NCBI RefSeq assembly: GCF_001422325.1
Contig: NZ_LMMR01000005.1
Location: forward strand, 1-64,000
Direction: 5' to 3'
Source of the DNA: Leifsonia sp. Leaf264
GTDB taxonomy: Bacteria; Actinomycetota; Actinomycetes; Actinomycetales; Microbacteriaceae
Length of the DNA stretch: 64,000 bases
This document shows, one piece after another, positions 31,063 to 39,428 of this stretch. Each line of letters begins with the position of its first letter. Position 1 is the stretch's first letter. Under the pieces are notes generated by a model that ran no database searches, was not told the origin of the DNA, and was given only the letters and a program-made list of their open reading frames with translations. The translations under genes were made by a program, and so were the position numbers.

Positions 31063-31938
31063 TCAGAGTTGGTTGGTGGCGATCTCGTCGATCGCGTATC
31101 CGAGCGCTTCGGTGACCGCGGTCGTGGTCAGGTCGCTGACTTGGTCGTCGAGGTTGCTGGCCCAGGAGCTGGTTTCGATGACCTGCTGGATGAACTGGTC
31201 CTCGCCGCCGGCTTTCTCCACCAACTCTTCGATACGGGTGCGGTCGAAGCCGTAGGGCTCCGGGTTCTCGATGAGGCGGTAGTGAACCTCGGTGCGGTCC
31301 ATGTACCCGCCGACCTGGCCGAGACGGTACGCGGTCGCGGCCATGATGCCGTTGACCTCGTGGACGTTCATGTCGTCGATGCCGAGGGCGTCCCCGACGC
31401 TGTAGTTCTTCGGGGTCACGGAGACGGTGAGGTCCAGGGACAGGTTGTCGCTGCCGCCTTCAGGGTCTTCGGAGTGGTACTCGAAGTAGGTGCTGGCGTC
31501 GTCGGTGCCGAACTCGATGAGGCGACGGTCGATCTTGTTGACGGGAGTCTGCTTGATGATGTTGTCCTCGTAGGCGTTGTCCTCGTCGAACAGGATCGTG
31601 CCGTCCAGACCGATGATCTGGGTGACGTGGAACGCGTCCTTCTCGTCGTCCCAGCTGTGGCTGATGATGAGGGTCTTCGCCTGCCCGCCGGATGCCACCT
31701 GCAGTTCGGCGCGGGTGAGGTCGGTGAGGTTGTTGAGGCGGTACGCGGTCATGGTCGCCGCCATCTGCACCACCGACGCGGCGTTGTTCTCGAGAGCTGC
31801 GAGCTGAGCTTCGGTGGGGATGGTCACCTCCCCCGGCTTCGTCTCAGCGGCGCTGTGGCCGTGCTCACCGAACTGGCCGGTGCCGCGGTCGCGGTGCTGT
31901 TCGAGCTCCTGGGCGAGCTGCTCCTGGGTCTTCGTCAC
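31063..31938 (-). CDS. hypothetical protein, 291 aa
   Basis: Begins (GTG) MTKTQEQLAQELEQHRDRGT, then GQFGEHGHSAAETKPGEVTI, a version of the shared N-terminal signature. Acidic alpha/beta body. Ribosome site AAAGGAAAGGAAC; motif CCACACACG at 31997-31989. Function unknown. Confidence 0.72.
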   Translation of the reverse strand: MTKTQEQLAQELEQHRDRGTGQFGEHGHSAAETKPGEVTIPTEAQLAALENNAASVVQMAATMTAYRLNNLTDLTRAELQVASGGQAKTLIISHSWDDEKDAFHVTQIIGLDGTILFDEDNAYEDNIIKQTPVNKIDRRLIEFGTDDASTYFEYHSEDPEGGSDNLSLDLTVSVTPKNYSVGDALGIDDMNVHEVNGIMAATAYRLGQVGGYMDRTEVHYRLIENPEPYGFDRTRIEELVEKAGGEDQFIQQVIETSSWASNLDDQVSDLTTTAVTEALGYAIDEIATNQL

Positions 31939-32058
31939 GTCGTTCCTTTCCTTTGGCGGGCGGACCCGCTGACATGTTCAAGTCCCTACGTGTGTGGCCG
32001 AGCTAATCGTCGGCTGGCTGGTAGCATCGCTCGAACCCCGAAGGAAGGGCCCGCCCGG

Positions 32059-32412
32059 ATGCCTGCACTCGACAGCACAGTCGTCAGTTTCGATGACGCC
32101 GCAGTGGTGTCGATTTCACGCACCTTGCAGGTGTTGGCGTCGGGAAGCGACCCGGAACGGGTGAGTGCCCCGTGCCACAAGCGGATGGAGCATCACTCCG
32201 CGATCCGTGCCGGCTACCGCGGCCGCGGCGACGTCCTCGCCTACAAATGCGACTTCGAGTGGTGGGTGCGTGTGTACGACCACGGCGACCTTCCAGACCG
32301 CGGGAAGCAGCTCGGGCCGCACGATGTGATGTGGGCGGCGCCGATCATGTTCAGCAGCGCTGGTTCCAGACCCAGCGATGTCGCGTCAGCCCTGTCGGAG
32401 CAGCTGCCTTAA
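32059..32412 (+). CDS. hypothetical protein, 117 aa
   Basis: Begins MPALDSTVVSFDDAAVVSIS, contains KRMEHHSAIRAGYRGRG and ends VASALSEQLP. Ribosome site GAAGGAAGG. Divergent from 31063-31938 and overlapping the end of 32409-33203 by 4 bases. Function unknown. Confidence 0.68.
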   Translation: MPALDSTVVSFDDAAVVSISRTLQVLASGSDPERVSAPCHKRMEHHSAIRAGYRGRGDVLAYKCDFEWWVRVYDHGDLPDRGKQLGPHDVMWAAPIMFSSAGSRPSDVASALSEQLP

Positions 32413-33203
32413 TAGATCAGTCCGTGCTTGACGAAGACGTCGGAGACGATGTCGCCGGCTTCGGTGCGGTACTTCGTGTACTCAGGGTCTTCCTCCAGTG
32501 CGTCCATGGCCAGGTTCGTGTGGATCGACACCTTGCCGTCGAGGTCGCGGGTCCCGTTCACGGAGCCGTTGAAGAAGATCTGAAGGTCGTCCCAGGTGTC
32601 GCTGGATTCGAACTGGACGTCCACCTTCATGTTGTCGAAGTTGGCGTGGAGTGCGGCGAGGACTTCCTGCTCGATCTCCTTGCGGGTCTCCGGGTCGAGG
32701 TTCTCCGCCTCTTCAGCGAGAGAGCGGTACGGGTCGAGGGTGATGGCGTACTGCAGCTGGATCTTGTCGTTCAGCCGGTCGTTCTCCGTGCCGATGTACA
32801 GACGGTCGGTTTCTGCGCCTTCGGGGAGCTCGAACTCGCGGAGCATCTCCTGCTTCTCGAGTTCGTCCTCGTCCTCGGGCAGCCGGTCCAGGCCGAACAG
32901 CTGCGGGACAACTTCGATGTAGCCTCCGTTGGCGTCGAACTGGACCCAGTAGTCGTTCCAGCGGCCGTGGCCGCCGACGGGTGACTCGACGATCGTGGCG
33001 TGCTGGTAGACGCCGGCTTGCTCGTACCCTCCGGTCCAGTCCGGTGCTTCGTGGAGGCTGCACTGGATGGGAGGTGCAGGCTTGATAGCGTCCATGACCT
33101 CAGTGGCCGTGGCGGTGTTCGCGTAAGCGGAGTAGGTGCCGTCGCCGGCGCGGACATCCTGGCGTGCTGCCTGGGCGGCGGTGAGCTTGTTGTCGTTTTC
33201 CAT
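32409..33203 (-). CDS. hypothetical protein, 264 aa; N-terminus paralogous to 27000-27938
   Basis: Begins MENDNKLTAAQAARQDVRAG, then DGTYSAY. ATG directly after motif CCACACACCTAGGCGG (33220-33205). Acidic alpha/beta protein. Function unknown. Confidence 0.72.
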   Translation of the reverse strand: MENDNKLTAAQAARQDVRAGDGTYSAYANTATATEVMDAIKPAPPIQCSLHEAPDWTGGYEQAGVYQHATIVESPVGGHGRWNDYWVQFDANGGYIEVVPQLFGLDRLPEDEDELEKQEMLREFELPEGAETDRLYIGTENDRLNDKIQLQYAITLDPYRSLAEEAENLDPETRKEIEQEVLAALHANFDNMKVDVQFESSDTWDDLQIFFNGSVNGTRDLDGKVSIHTNLAMDALEEDPEYTKYRTEAGDIVSDVFVKHGLIY

Positions 33204-33227
33204 ACCGCCTAGGTGTGTGGCCGGCGT

Positions 33228-33872
33228 TTATCCGACGGCGAACCGCCACCCGTTGGCGTTTCGGCCGCTTCCGACGCGGACGGCGTCGGCTTTGACCACC
33301 CACGGGATCCGCGACAGGGTACGGGTCAGGTAGGTGCGGTTCACGGGTGAGCCGCCGTTGACGCCGGTGAGGCTGTCGGTGATGTCGGCGACGTCCAACG
33401 TGGTGAACTCCTGGCCGAGGAGCGTCACGGTGAGGACCCTGTCTGACCACAGCTTGTCGTGGATGACCTGCGCGGCCTGGCGAACGATGGAGTCGTGGTC
33501 GAACGGGAGTCCGGTGGCGTCAAGGAGCGGCACGGCGGCCACAGTGACGGTGTCGGGAAGTGTGAAGTCCGGGCTGATGATGGCGTACCTGGTGATCGAC
33601 AGGGTGGGGCCGCGAGGATCGCGGTCGGGGTTGTCGAACACGCCGACGTCACCGATCGTGAGCACGGCGCCTGCTGTGATGCCGACCTTGTCGCGGAGCG
33701 CGCGGTAGACAGCTTCGTCGAGGCGTTCGTTGCTGTCCAGCAGCACACCGGGAAGGGCGTTCTGGCCGAGCGCCGGCTCGAAAGCGCGGCGGCCGAGGAT
33801 GACCTCGACCTGTCGGGTGTCGCGGTTGAACCGGACGGGGACGACGTCGATGGAGATGAGTGGCTGGGGCAT
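33228..33872 (-). CDS. NrtR-like Nudix-domain transcriptional regulator
   Basis: 214 codons. The N-terminal Nudix fold has a box that keeps the opening Gly and Glu (GVLLDSNERLDEA) but ends RALRDKVGI in place of REUxEExGU, so the catalytic Glu pair is lost. This fits NrtR-type regulators that sense ADP-ribose rather than hydrolyse it. The C-terminal 60 residues (LLGQEFTTLDVADITDSLTG ... RNANGWRFAVG) match the NrtR winged-helix end. Last gene of the PRPP synthetase-NAMPT operon; two palindromes in front of that operon are candidate operators. Ribosome site GAGGAAG. Confidence 0.8.
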   Translation of the reverse strand: MPQPLISIDVVPVRFNRDTRQVEVILGRRAFEPALGQNALPGVLLDSNERLDEAVYRALRDKVGITAGAVLTIGDVGVFDNPDRDPRGPTLSITRYAIISPDFTLPDTVTVAAVPLLDATGLPFDHDSIVRQAAQVIHDKLWSDRVLTVTLLGQEFTTLDVADITDSLTGVNGGSPVNRTYLTRTLSRIPWVVKADAVRVGSGRNANGWRFAVG

Positions 33873-33874
33873 AG

Positions 33875-34168
33875 TTACTTCCTCTCCGACGGCTGGTGGC
33901 AGTACACGCAATCATCCCAGTAGGAGTCGTCGGCGTCGTTGTAGACGCACTGACGGGTGGGTGAGGTCGGGCATTCGTGGTGTCCGAGGACAACATCTCG
34001 TTTGGGGATGCCGAGCTCCCCCGCGATCAGGGCGGTGATCTGTCCTGTGAACTGGCGTTCCTGCTCCAGGTACGCCCGCACCACAGCGAACGCTTCGCGC
34101 CGCAAGGAGCGGACCCGGTCGCGCTCGGCGATCAGGTCCGCTACTGCGGCTTCAGCTGGTGTTGTCAC
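33875..34168 (-). CDS. hypothetical protein with C-terminal Cys cluster, 97 aa
   Basis: Begins (GTG) MTTPAEAAVADLIAERDRVR: helical, then a tail HHECPTSPTRQCVYNDADDS and CVYCHQP with four Cys that may bind zinc. GTGA overlap with the end of NAMPT, so coupled to it. Position suggests a role in NAD salvage, but the sequence shows none; it is not an NMN adenylyltransferase. Confidence 0.7.
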   Translation of the reverse strand: MTTPAEAAVADLIAERDRVRSLRREAFAVVRAYLEQERQFTGQITALIAGELGIPKRDVVLGHHECPTSPTRQCVYNDADDSYWDDCVYCHQPSERK

Positions 34169-35757
34169 GCGGCGTTCCGGGCGGCACGCGCCGCGCGCTC
34201 CGCCTTCAGGGTGGCGCGGACATCAGCGAACGACTGGATGGTGACGAACCCGCCGTCCACCCACACCGGCTGGAGGAGGCTGTTCGCCTCGTCCTCGGGG
34301 GTGGCCTGCTGGATCATGACGATCTCGCCGCTCTCGTCGCGGGTGAGTGCGAGACGGCCCTTGGCGCTCTTCTTGCCGCCGCCGGTCTTCGGATCCTTCT
34401 GGATGTCGACGGGCTTGCTATCGACCTCAGCCCAGGTGGCCTTGACCGCGCTGCCGAGGCTGTCGCGGGTCTGGTACTGGAACGTGAACGAGCCGATGCC
34501 GAGCACGACGTTGGTGGATGCCCACCCCTTCGCCTCGAGACGCTCGAAGATGCGCTGGGCGCGGTCGAGGGTGATGGAGTCGCCGTAGATGAGGCCGATG
34601 TGGCTGTCGAGCTCCTTGAAGCCCTTGGCGTTGATCGTGTAGCCGAACAGGTCGCCGAGGATCTCGATGGCACCCTTCTGCTCGTTGGTGACGGTGCCGG
34701 TGGCCTTGGCCTGCTCGTAGGTGGCGAGGGCCGCGTTGCGGTTCTGGGGCTCCTCGTCCATGAAGTTGACCTCGCCGGTGATGATGTCCACCGGGTCGCC
34801 GCTGTCGGGGCGGATGACGAGCTTGCCGTCGCGGGCCATGATCTTGTCCTTGAGCTGCGGGAGGATCTCGGTGAGGACGCCGAAGAAGTCGTAGCCGTCG
34901 GAGACGGCGGAGACGATGCCGGTCGGGTACAGGTCGAGGAGGCGGTCGAAGGTCTCCAGCTCGCCGTCCTGGCCGCGCAGGCACATGACGGAGTGCTCGG
35001 TGGCGGGGACGGACGCTGCGACCCAGCCGTTGTCGCCGGGGTAGAACCGGTCGATGAAGTCGATCGACGGGAGGCTGTCGGTGCCGAGGAACGAGAGCAG
35101 GTGGCCGGCGCCGCTGGCTGCAGCGGACGTGATGCTGGTCTGGCCGCGCATCGAGAAGTCGTGCGCCTGGAAGTCGATGGCGGTCAGGTCGCCGCCTGTG
35201 CGCTCAGCCCACGCCTCGAACAGCTCGCGGAACAGGACGGAGATCGTCGCGGTGGTTGCCGGGTGCCAGATGGAGGCGCTGAGGGCGGTCTCGATGTAGT
35301 TGGGGAGCCAGAAGAACTCGGGGAGGGTGTTCTCGATGGTGAGGGCGGCGACGCCGAACGGGAGGAGGGTGCCCTCGGGGACGGCGCGGATGATCAGCGG
35401 CAGGTAGCCGAGCTGGTGGAGCGCGCGGACGTGGGCGGAGCCGATCTCGTTGGGGCCGAGGTAGCCGGTGAGGACGCGCTCGTACTCGCTGGCGACGAAG
35501 TCCTCGTCGGCGGCGAAGAACGGTGCCCACGCCTCGGTGAGGTAGGACTGGCAGAACGCCTGCAGGCCGAACGCGACGGCGTGCTGCGCCTCGGGGAGGT
35601 GGTGGTTGGACCGGTTCGTCCAGTTGATGAGGATCTGGGTGACTCCCGGGCCGTAGGCGCGGAGGTGGTCGAGCTTGTACCCGTCGGCGGCCATGAGAGC
35701 GGCGATCGGGGTGGGGGCGGTGATGCGCGGGGCGATGGTCTGGATGGTGTTCGTCAT
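34165..35757 (-). CDS. nadV: nicotinamide phosphoribosyltransferase (NAMPT/NadV)
   Basis: 530 codons. Family landmarks: MAADGYKLDHLRAYGPG (residues 22-38), AHDFSMRG near 195, SVPATEHSVM near 245 (the catalytic His), RPDSGDP near 310, IYGDSI near 385 and GIGSFTFQY near 415. Converts nicotinamide + PRPP to NMN, the salvage step for NAD. Immediately downstream of PRPP synthetase, which supplies the co-substrate. Ribosome site AAGGAAC. Known from other large phages, where it offsets NAD depletion. Confidence 0.96.
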   Translation of the reverse strand: MTNTIQTIAPRITAPTPIAALMAADGYKLDHLRAYGPGVTQILINWTNRSNHHLPEAQHAVAFGLQAFCQSYLTEAWAPFFAADEDFVASEYERVLTGYLGPNEIGSAHVRALHQLGYLPLIIRAVPEGTLLPFGVAALTIENTLPEFFWLPNYIETALSASIWHPATTATISVLFRELFEAWAERTGGDLTAIDFQAHDFSMRGQTSITSAAASGAGHLLSFLGTDSLPSIDFIDRFYPGDNGWVAASVPATEHSVMCLRGQDGELETFDRLLDLYPTGIVSAVSDGYDFFGVLTEILPQLKDKIMARDGKLVIRPDSGDPVDIITGEVNFMDEEPQNRNAALATYEQAKATGTVTNEQKGAIEILGDLFGYTINAKGFKELDSHIGLIYGDSITLDRAQRIFERLEAKGWASTNVVLGIGSFTFQYQTRDSLGSAVKATWAEVDSKPVDIQKDPKTGGGKKSAKGRLALTRDESGEIVMIQQATPEDEANSLLQPVWVDGGFVTIQSFADVRATLKAERAARAARNAA

Positions 35758-35770
35758 GTTCGTGGGTTCC

Positions 35771-36625
35771 TTAGTTGGTGACGGCGTTGATCAGGGTGGC
35801 GTTCAGCGGGATGATCTTGAACTCGGGACGGTCGGGACGGTTGTCACCGATGGAGTCGGTGGTCCAGATCTCCGAGAAGTAGTCGGCGAGGTTTGCTGCC
35901 TGGCCGGTGAAGATGCCGTGGGAGACGTACAGGCCGAGGCGGTCCTTGCCGATTCCGGCGGCTTCTGCGAGCCCCATGAACGTTCCGCCTGCATCGCAGA
36001 TGTCGTCGACAACGAGGAACTTGCCGGTCTCGGGGAGCGGGTCGACGCTGAATCCGTCGAGCTTGCCGCTCGGGCCGTTGCGGTGCTTGTGGGCCTGGTA
36101 GAGCGGCAGGTGGCAGGCTTCGGCGACGGCGGTGGCGCGCTTCACAGCTCCGGCGTCGGGGGCGATGATGCCGTCGTAGCGCTGGGCGATGCTGTCGCGG
36201 TCGGCGCGGCCGACGACGGACTGGCGGACGATGCGGGTGGAGTCGACGACGGTGAGGCGTTCGATGTAGCCGGGCATGACGGGCGAGTGCGGGTCGTAGC
36301 AGACGACGTTGTCGGCGTTGATCATGTTGATGAGCTCGGCGTAGGCGCTGGCGCCGGAGGGGACGTCGTGGTCGGTGCGTGCGCCGGGGAGGAACGGGAC
36401 GATGGCGGTGAGCTTGGCGTCGGGGCGCTGCGCGCGGGCGGCTTCGACCCAGAGGCGTGCGGTGATGTAGTCGTTGGCGTCGGTGCCGCGGATGATCAGG
36501 TAGGCGGGGGTCTCGGTGTCGCGGAGGGTGCCCTTGATGAACTTCTCGCCTGCGGGGAAGGTGAACTCGGTGAGCGAGGAGATCACGTGGTGGTTGTGAT
36601 CCTTGCTGTGGAAGGTGATGGTCAC
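35771..36625 (-). CDS. prs: ribose-phosphate pyrophosphokinase (PRPP synthetase)
   Basis: 284 codons, shorter than host enzymes (about 315-325). The PRPP loop is VVDDICDAGGTF near residue 200; VPFLPGARTDH near 77 corresponds to the flexible-loop region, and DPHSPVMPGY and APDAGAVKRA to conserved Prs segments. Makes PRPP for NAMPT. The GTG at 36625 is chosen for its ribosome site (AGAAAGGGA); the promoter motif lies at 36653-36661 and twin palindromes at 36677 and 36719. First gene of the NAD operon. Confidence 0.93.
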   Translation of the reverse strand: MTITFHSKDHNHHVISSLTEFTFPAGEKFIKGTLRDTETPAYLIIRGTDANDYITARLWVEAARAQRPDAKLTAIVPFLPGARTDHDVPSGASAYAELINMINADNVVCYDPHSPVMPGYIERLTVVDSTRIVRQSVVGRADRDSIAQRYDGIIAPDAGAVKRATAVAEACHLPLYQAHKHRNGPSGKLDGFSVDPLPETGKFLVVDDICDAGGTFMGLAEAAGIGKDRLGLYVSHGIFTGQAANLADYFSEIWTTDSIGDNRPDRPEFKIIPLNATLINAVTN

Positions 36626-36676
36626 GGCTTCCCTTTCTGTTGTTGGTACCCACATGTGCGGATTCTCAAGTTTTTG

Positions 36677-36733
36677 TATGCCATCGGCATAGTAGGTATA
36701 ACAAGAATCTAGCGCTTCTATTCCATCGGCATA
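36677..36733 (-). promoter_or_regulatory. twin operator sites for the NAD-salvage operon
   Basis: A perfect palindrome TATGCC-GAT-GGCATA at 36677-36691 and a near copy (TATGCC-GAT-GGAATA in gene sense) at 36719-36733. Their starts are exactly 42 bp apart, four helical turns, so a dimeric repressor could bind both on one DNA face. Between them the DNA is AT-rich (TTGTTATACC). The NrtR-like protein of the same operon is the obvious candidate ligand. Confidence 0.75.
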
Positions 36734-36765
36734 GGTAGCCTGTGGCCCCAGAACAGGGGACGGAA

Positions 36766-36797
36766 AAGCGGGCCGGTCCCGGAAGACCGACCCGCTT
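36766..36797 (-). terminator. terminator of the FtsK-like gene
   Basis: AAGCGGGTCGGTC/GACCGGCCCGCTT with a TTCCGG-type loop followed by TTCC in minus sense, 12 bases after the stop. Confidence 0.8.
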
Positions 36798-36808
36798 CAG
36801 TTCACGGC

Positions 36809-39271
36809 TCAGCCGATGAGCGCCTGCAGTGAGAACTTGCGGCCGGTGACTGCGAACTGGACCAGGTCCACCGCCAGGACCTCCGCCATCACCGTCGCTG
36901 CGGCTCGCAGCTGGTTGCCGTGGGAGAGGCCGTTCAGGTGACCTGAAACCATCACGACCGTCTTGCCGTCCTCGTCCTGGAACCGGACAGATGTCACATC
37001 CGGGCGCTCCACCCCGGCGATGTCAAACGCGTCGTTCACGAGCTTCCCGACGATGATCCGCATCGGCTCGTCCTCGATGCTTACCGAAGCCTCACGAAGC
37101 ACCAGGAGTTCGGCCAGGTCGTCAGGCATCTCAGCCTCTGACCAGTGGACTGTGAACGACCCGACGCTCCGCTTCGCACCCGTGGTCGCGGCCGCCCCCG
37201 AGATCGACAAGAACGGAGCCGACTTCAGGGTCGTGGCGAGTTTCCCCTCAACCGTCCGGTTTAGGAAGGTGTCAACAGTCAGCCCCTGCTCGAACACGAA
37301 CGTCTCGCTCTGGATCTTCCGTCCGTCCCAGGCTTCGGTGGTCGCCGACGCGGACGGGAGGATGGCGACGGAGTGGTTGGCGGCCCCGCTGAACACGCCT
37401 GACCAGCGCTGCTGCCACCTGGCGGCTTCGCTCTCCTGGCTGTGGGAAGTGTGCGGGTCGTCCAGCGAGGCGACGAACTCCTCCATGGACTGACGGTTGC
37501 CAGAGACGGTGGCCAGCTTGACTTCGACGCCGTCTGGTGAGACTCCCGCGACGATCATGACTGTGCCCTCACCAGTGTTGGCGATACGGAGGTAGTTGAC
37601 TCCCAGAGCAGCCGCGATGCGGTCCTCCCGGGAGCTGACCTCGGGCGGCACCACTCCCCCGTACAGCTTGACGCGCATCTTCCAGATGTGCCCGCGGCTG
37701 TCGGCTGAGGTGACGGGGATCGCGTCGATGAGCTGAGGTCGGGCCAGTCCCGCCTTGTCGAACGCGTCGTTGATGAACCCGGCGAGCAGCCACTCGGCCG
37801 CCTGGTTGTCAGCTGACGGGCAGAGGCTGCCCGGGGTGGTGGGGACGGGCTCATCGCTCCACCGGACGACGATCCCCCGGTTGTGCCGGTCGCCGGGCTT
37901 GATCCCGGACATGCCAGCCAGTCCCGTGACGGACACGAACGGGGCGCCGGCCAGGGTCGTGGCCAGCTTGTGTTCGTAGGGGACGTTCGCTCGCAGGAAG
38001 TCCTCAGCCGTGACACCCTGCGGGAGTACCATCGGCTGATTCCTGATGGTCACCATCACCCTGCCCGGCCCGACGGGGAGTCGAGCGTCCATGTAGGTGT
38101 TGACCTGAGGGACCGGCAGGTGCTTCGACCCGTGAGGCAGGACCTTCGACCAGCGCTCGCTCCACCGCTGCTCGAGGTTGAACGTGGTGTCGGGCCCTGG
38201 ACCGGTGGTCGGCTTCGAGGGCTTCTCCAGCGACAGGCTTGTGCGGTTGTCGAGAGGGATGAGGCGTTCGTCAAGGTTCTTGGCGAACAGGTCACTGCCG
38301 TGGCCCCACCACACCTGCACCGGTTTCGCTGGGCCGACGGATTCGAACAGTGCCCGGCCACGGGGCACGTCGTCGCCGAGGGAGGGGGCGTCGACGAAGT
38401 TCCGCAGCCCGGAGGCTCGGTCGCCGGCGGACAGGTTGCCGAGCAGGAGCCTTCCGATGGAGGACTTCACGTTGGTGATGTTGGGGATGGCGTCGAGCAG
38501 CCGCGCTGTCAGACGTGAGGTGGTGAGGATGAGTGTCATCCCGAGGGCACGGCCTTCACGCAGGATCTGTCCGAGGACCACGGCGATGAAAGCCCTGGCC
38601 TCGCTCTCCCGCACCAGCTCGAGGCGTGCTTCCTCCATCACCGGGTCGAGGGCGATCGCCTGCGGGACGGGAACGTGGATGAGGAGGTCAGCGAACTGCT
38701 CGACGATGACGACGATCTGCTTCGGCTGGACGGCTTCGGGCATGTCGCGGAGGGACCGCGCCTGGAAGTCGGCCATGTACTCCCGACGCATCTTGATCTT
38801 GGTGGCGAGGCGCTTCATCATCTCGGCGGCCATGGTGGCGGATGTCGCTACCGCCTTCGCGTACGGGACGAACTCCTGGTACTCGCTGGCCTCCTTGAAG
38901 GGTTCGACGATGTAGACGTCGGAGTCGTGCACCAGGGCGCTGTAGGCCAGGTTCTTGGCGGCTTCAGTCTTGCCTGATCCGGATGCACCGGCGATTAGGA
39001 GGTGCGGGGTGAGTGCCGGGTCGAACGAGACGGTGCCTTCGTTGTAGCCGAACGGCAGGACACCCTTCGACGAGTCGATGATCGACCAGTCGAGGTGGAC
39101 TCGGTCTGGCAACTCTGGCGTGGCGGGTTCCGTGATCCCGAACGCTTCGCCGGTGTGCCGGCGGGCTTCGGTGTAGCTTTCCCCGGTGGCGGCTGCACGG
39201 TCACGTGCGTCCGCTTTGGCTCGACGGTTCTGAGTCATTGCATTTCCATATCCCGGGTGCTCCCGTGTCAT
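36809..39271 (-). CDS. FtsK/SpoIIIE-type ATPase with duplicated C-terminal domain
   Basis: 820 codons. Walker A GASGSGKTEAAKNLAYSA (near residue 98), Walker B VIVEQFADLL (near 195), and LREGRALGMTLILTTSRLTA before it. The domain resembles FtsK/EccC DNA or protein translocases, but no transmembrane or gamma domain is visible. After residue 355 come two homologous units of about 200 residues: KLATTLAGAPFVSVTGLAGM in the first matches KLATTLKSAPFLSISGAAAT in the second. Start at 39271 overlaps the stop of a 39-codon gene (TGATG); ATG 39238 is an alternative. Confidence 0.8.
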   Translation of the reverse strand: MTREHPGYGNAMTQNRRAKADARDRAAATGESYTEARRHTGEAFGITEPATPELPDRVHLDWSIIDSSKGVLPFGYNEGTVSFDPALTPHLLIAGASGSGKTEAAKNLAYSALVHDSDVYIVEPFKEASEYQEFVPYAKAVATSATMAAEMMKRLATKIKMRREYMADFQARSLRDMPEAVQPKQIVVIVEQFADLLIHVPVPQAIALDPVMEEARLELVRESEARAFIAVVLGQILREGRALGMTLILTTSRLTARLLDAIPNITNVKSSIGRLLLGNLSAGDRASGLRNFVDAPSLGDDVPRGRALFESVGPAKPVQVWWGHGSDLFAKNLDERLIPLDNRTSLSLEKPSKPTTGPGPDTTFNLEQRWSERWSKVLPHGSKHLPVPQVNTYMDARLPVGPGRVMVTIRNQPMVLPQGVTAEDFLRANVPYEHKLATTLAGAPFVSVTGLAGMSGIKPGDRHNRGIVVRWSDEPVPTTPGSLCPSADNQAAEWLLAGFINDAFDKAGLARPQLIDAIPVTSADSRGHIWKMRVKLYGGVVPPEVSSREDRIAAALGVNYLRIANTGEGTVMIVAGVSPDGVEVKLATVSGNRQSMEEFVASLDDPHTSHSQESEAARWQQRWSGVFSGAANHSVAILPSASATTEAWDGRKIQSETFVFEQGLTVDTFLNRTVEGKLATTLKSAPFLSISGAAATTGAKRSVGSFTVHWSEAEMPDDLAELLVLREASVSIEDEPMRIIVGKLVNDAFDIAGVERPDVTSVRFQDEDGKTVVMVSGHLNGLSHGNQLRAAATVMAEVLAVDLVQFAVTGRKFSLQALIG

Positions 39272-39390
39272 CACCCGTTCTTGAAAATGGGTTGGTTGAT
39301 GAGTCCCGATTCGATGAACCTTGCCTTCTGCACGGGTTCGTCACACGGGGACGTTCGCCGCTCAGGAGCGGGCCGGGGTAGCGGCCACAC
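39271..39390 (-). CDS. possible 39-aa protein coupled to the FtsK-like ATPase
   Basis: Reads (GTG) MWPLPRPAPERRTSPCDEPV and ends GLINQPIFKNG. The GTG directly follows promoter motif CGCCACATG (39405-39397), and its TGA overlaps the ATG of the ATPase. Position and coupling are the only support; it may simply be a translated leader. Confidence 0.45.
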   Translation of the reverse strand: MWPLPRPAPERRTSPCDEPVQKARFIESGLINQPIFKNG

Positions 39391-39428
39391 TCAGGACATG
39401 TGGCGAATGCGCTGCGGGCTCGGCGGGC

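Noticed and set aside
33875-34168. NMN adenylyltransferase completing the NAD pathway
   Set aside because: No H-x-G-H nucleotidyltransferase motif; a 97-residue helical protein with a Cys tail is too small.
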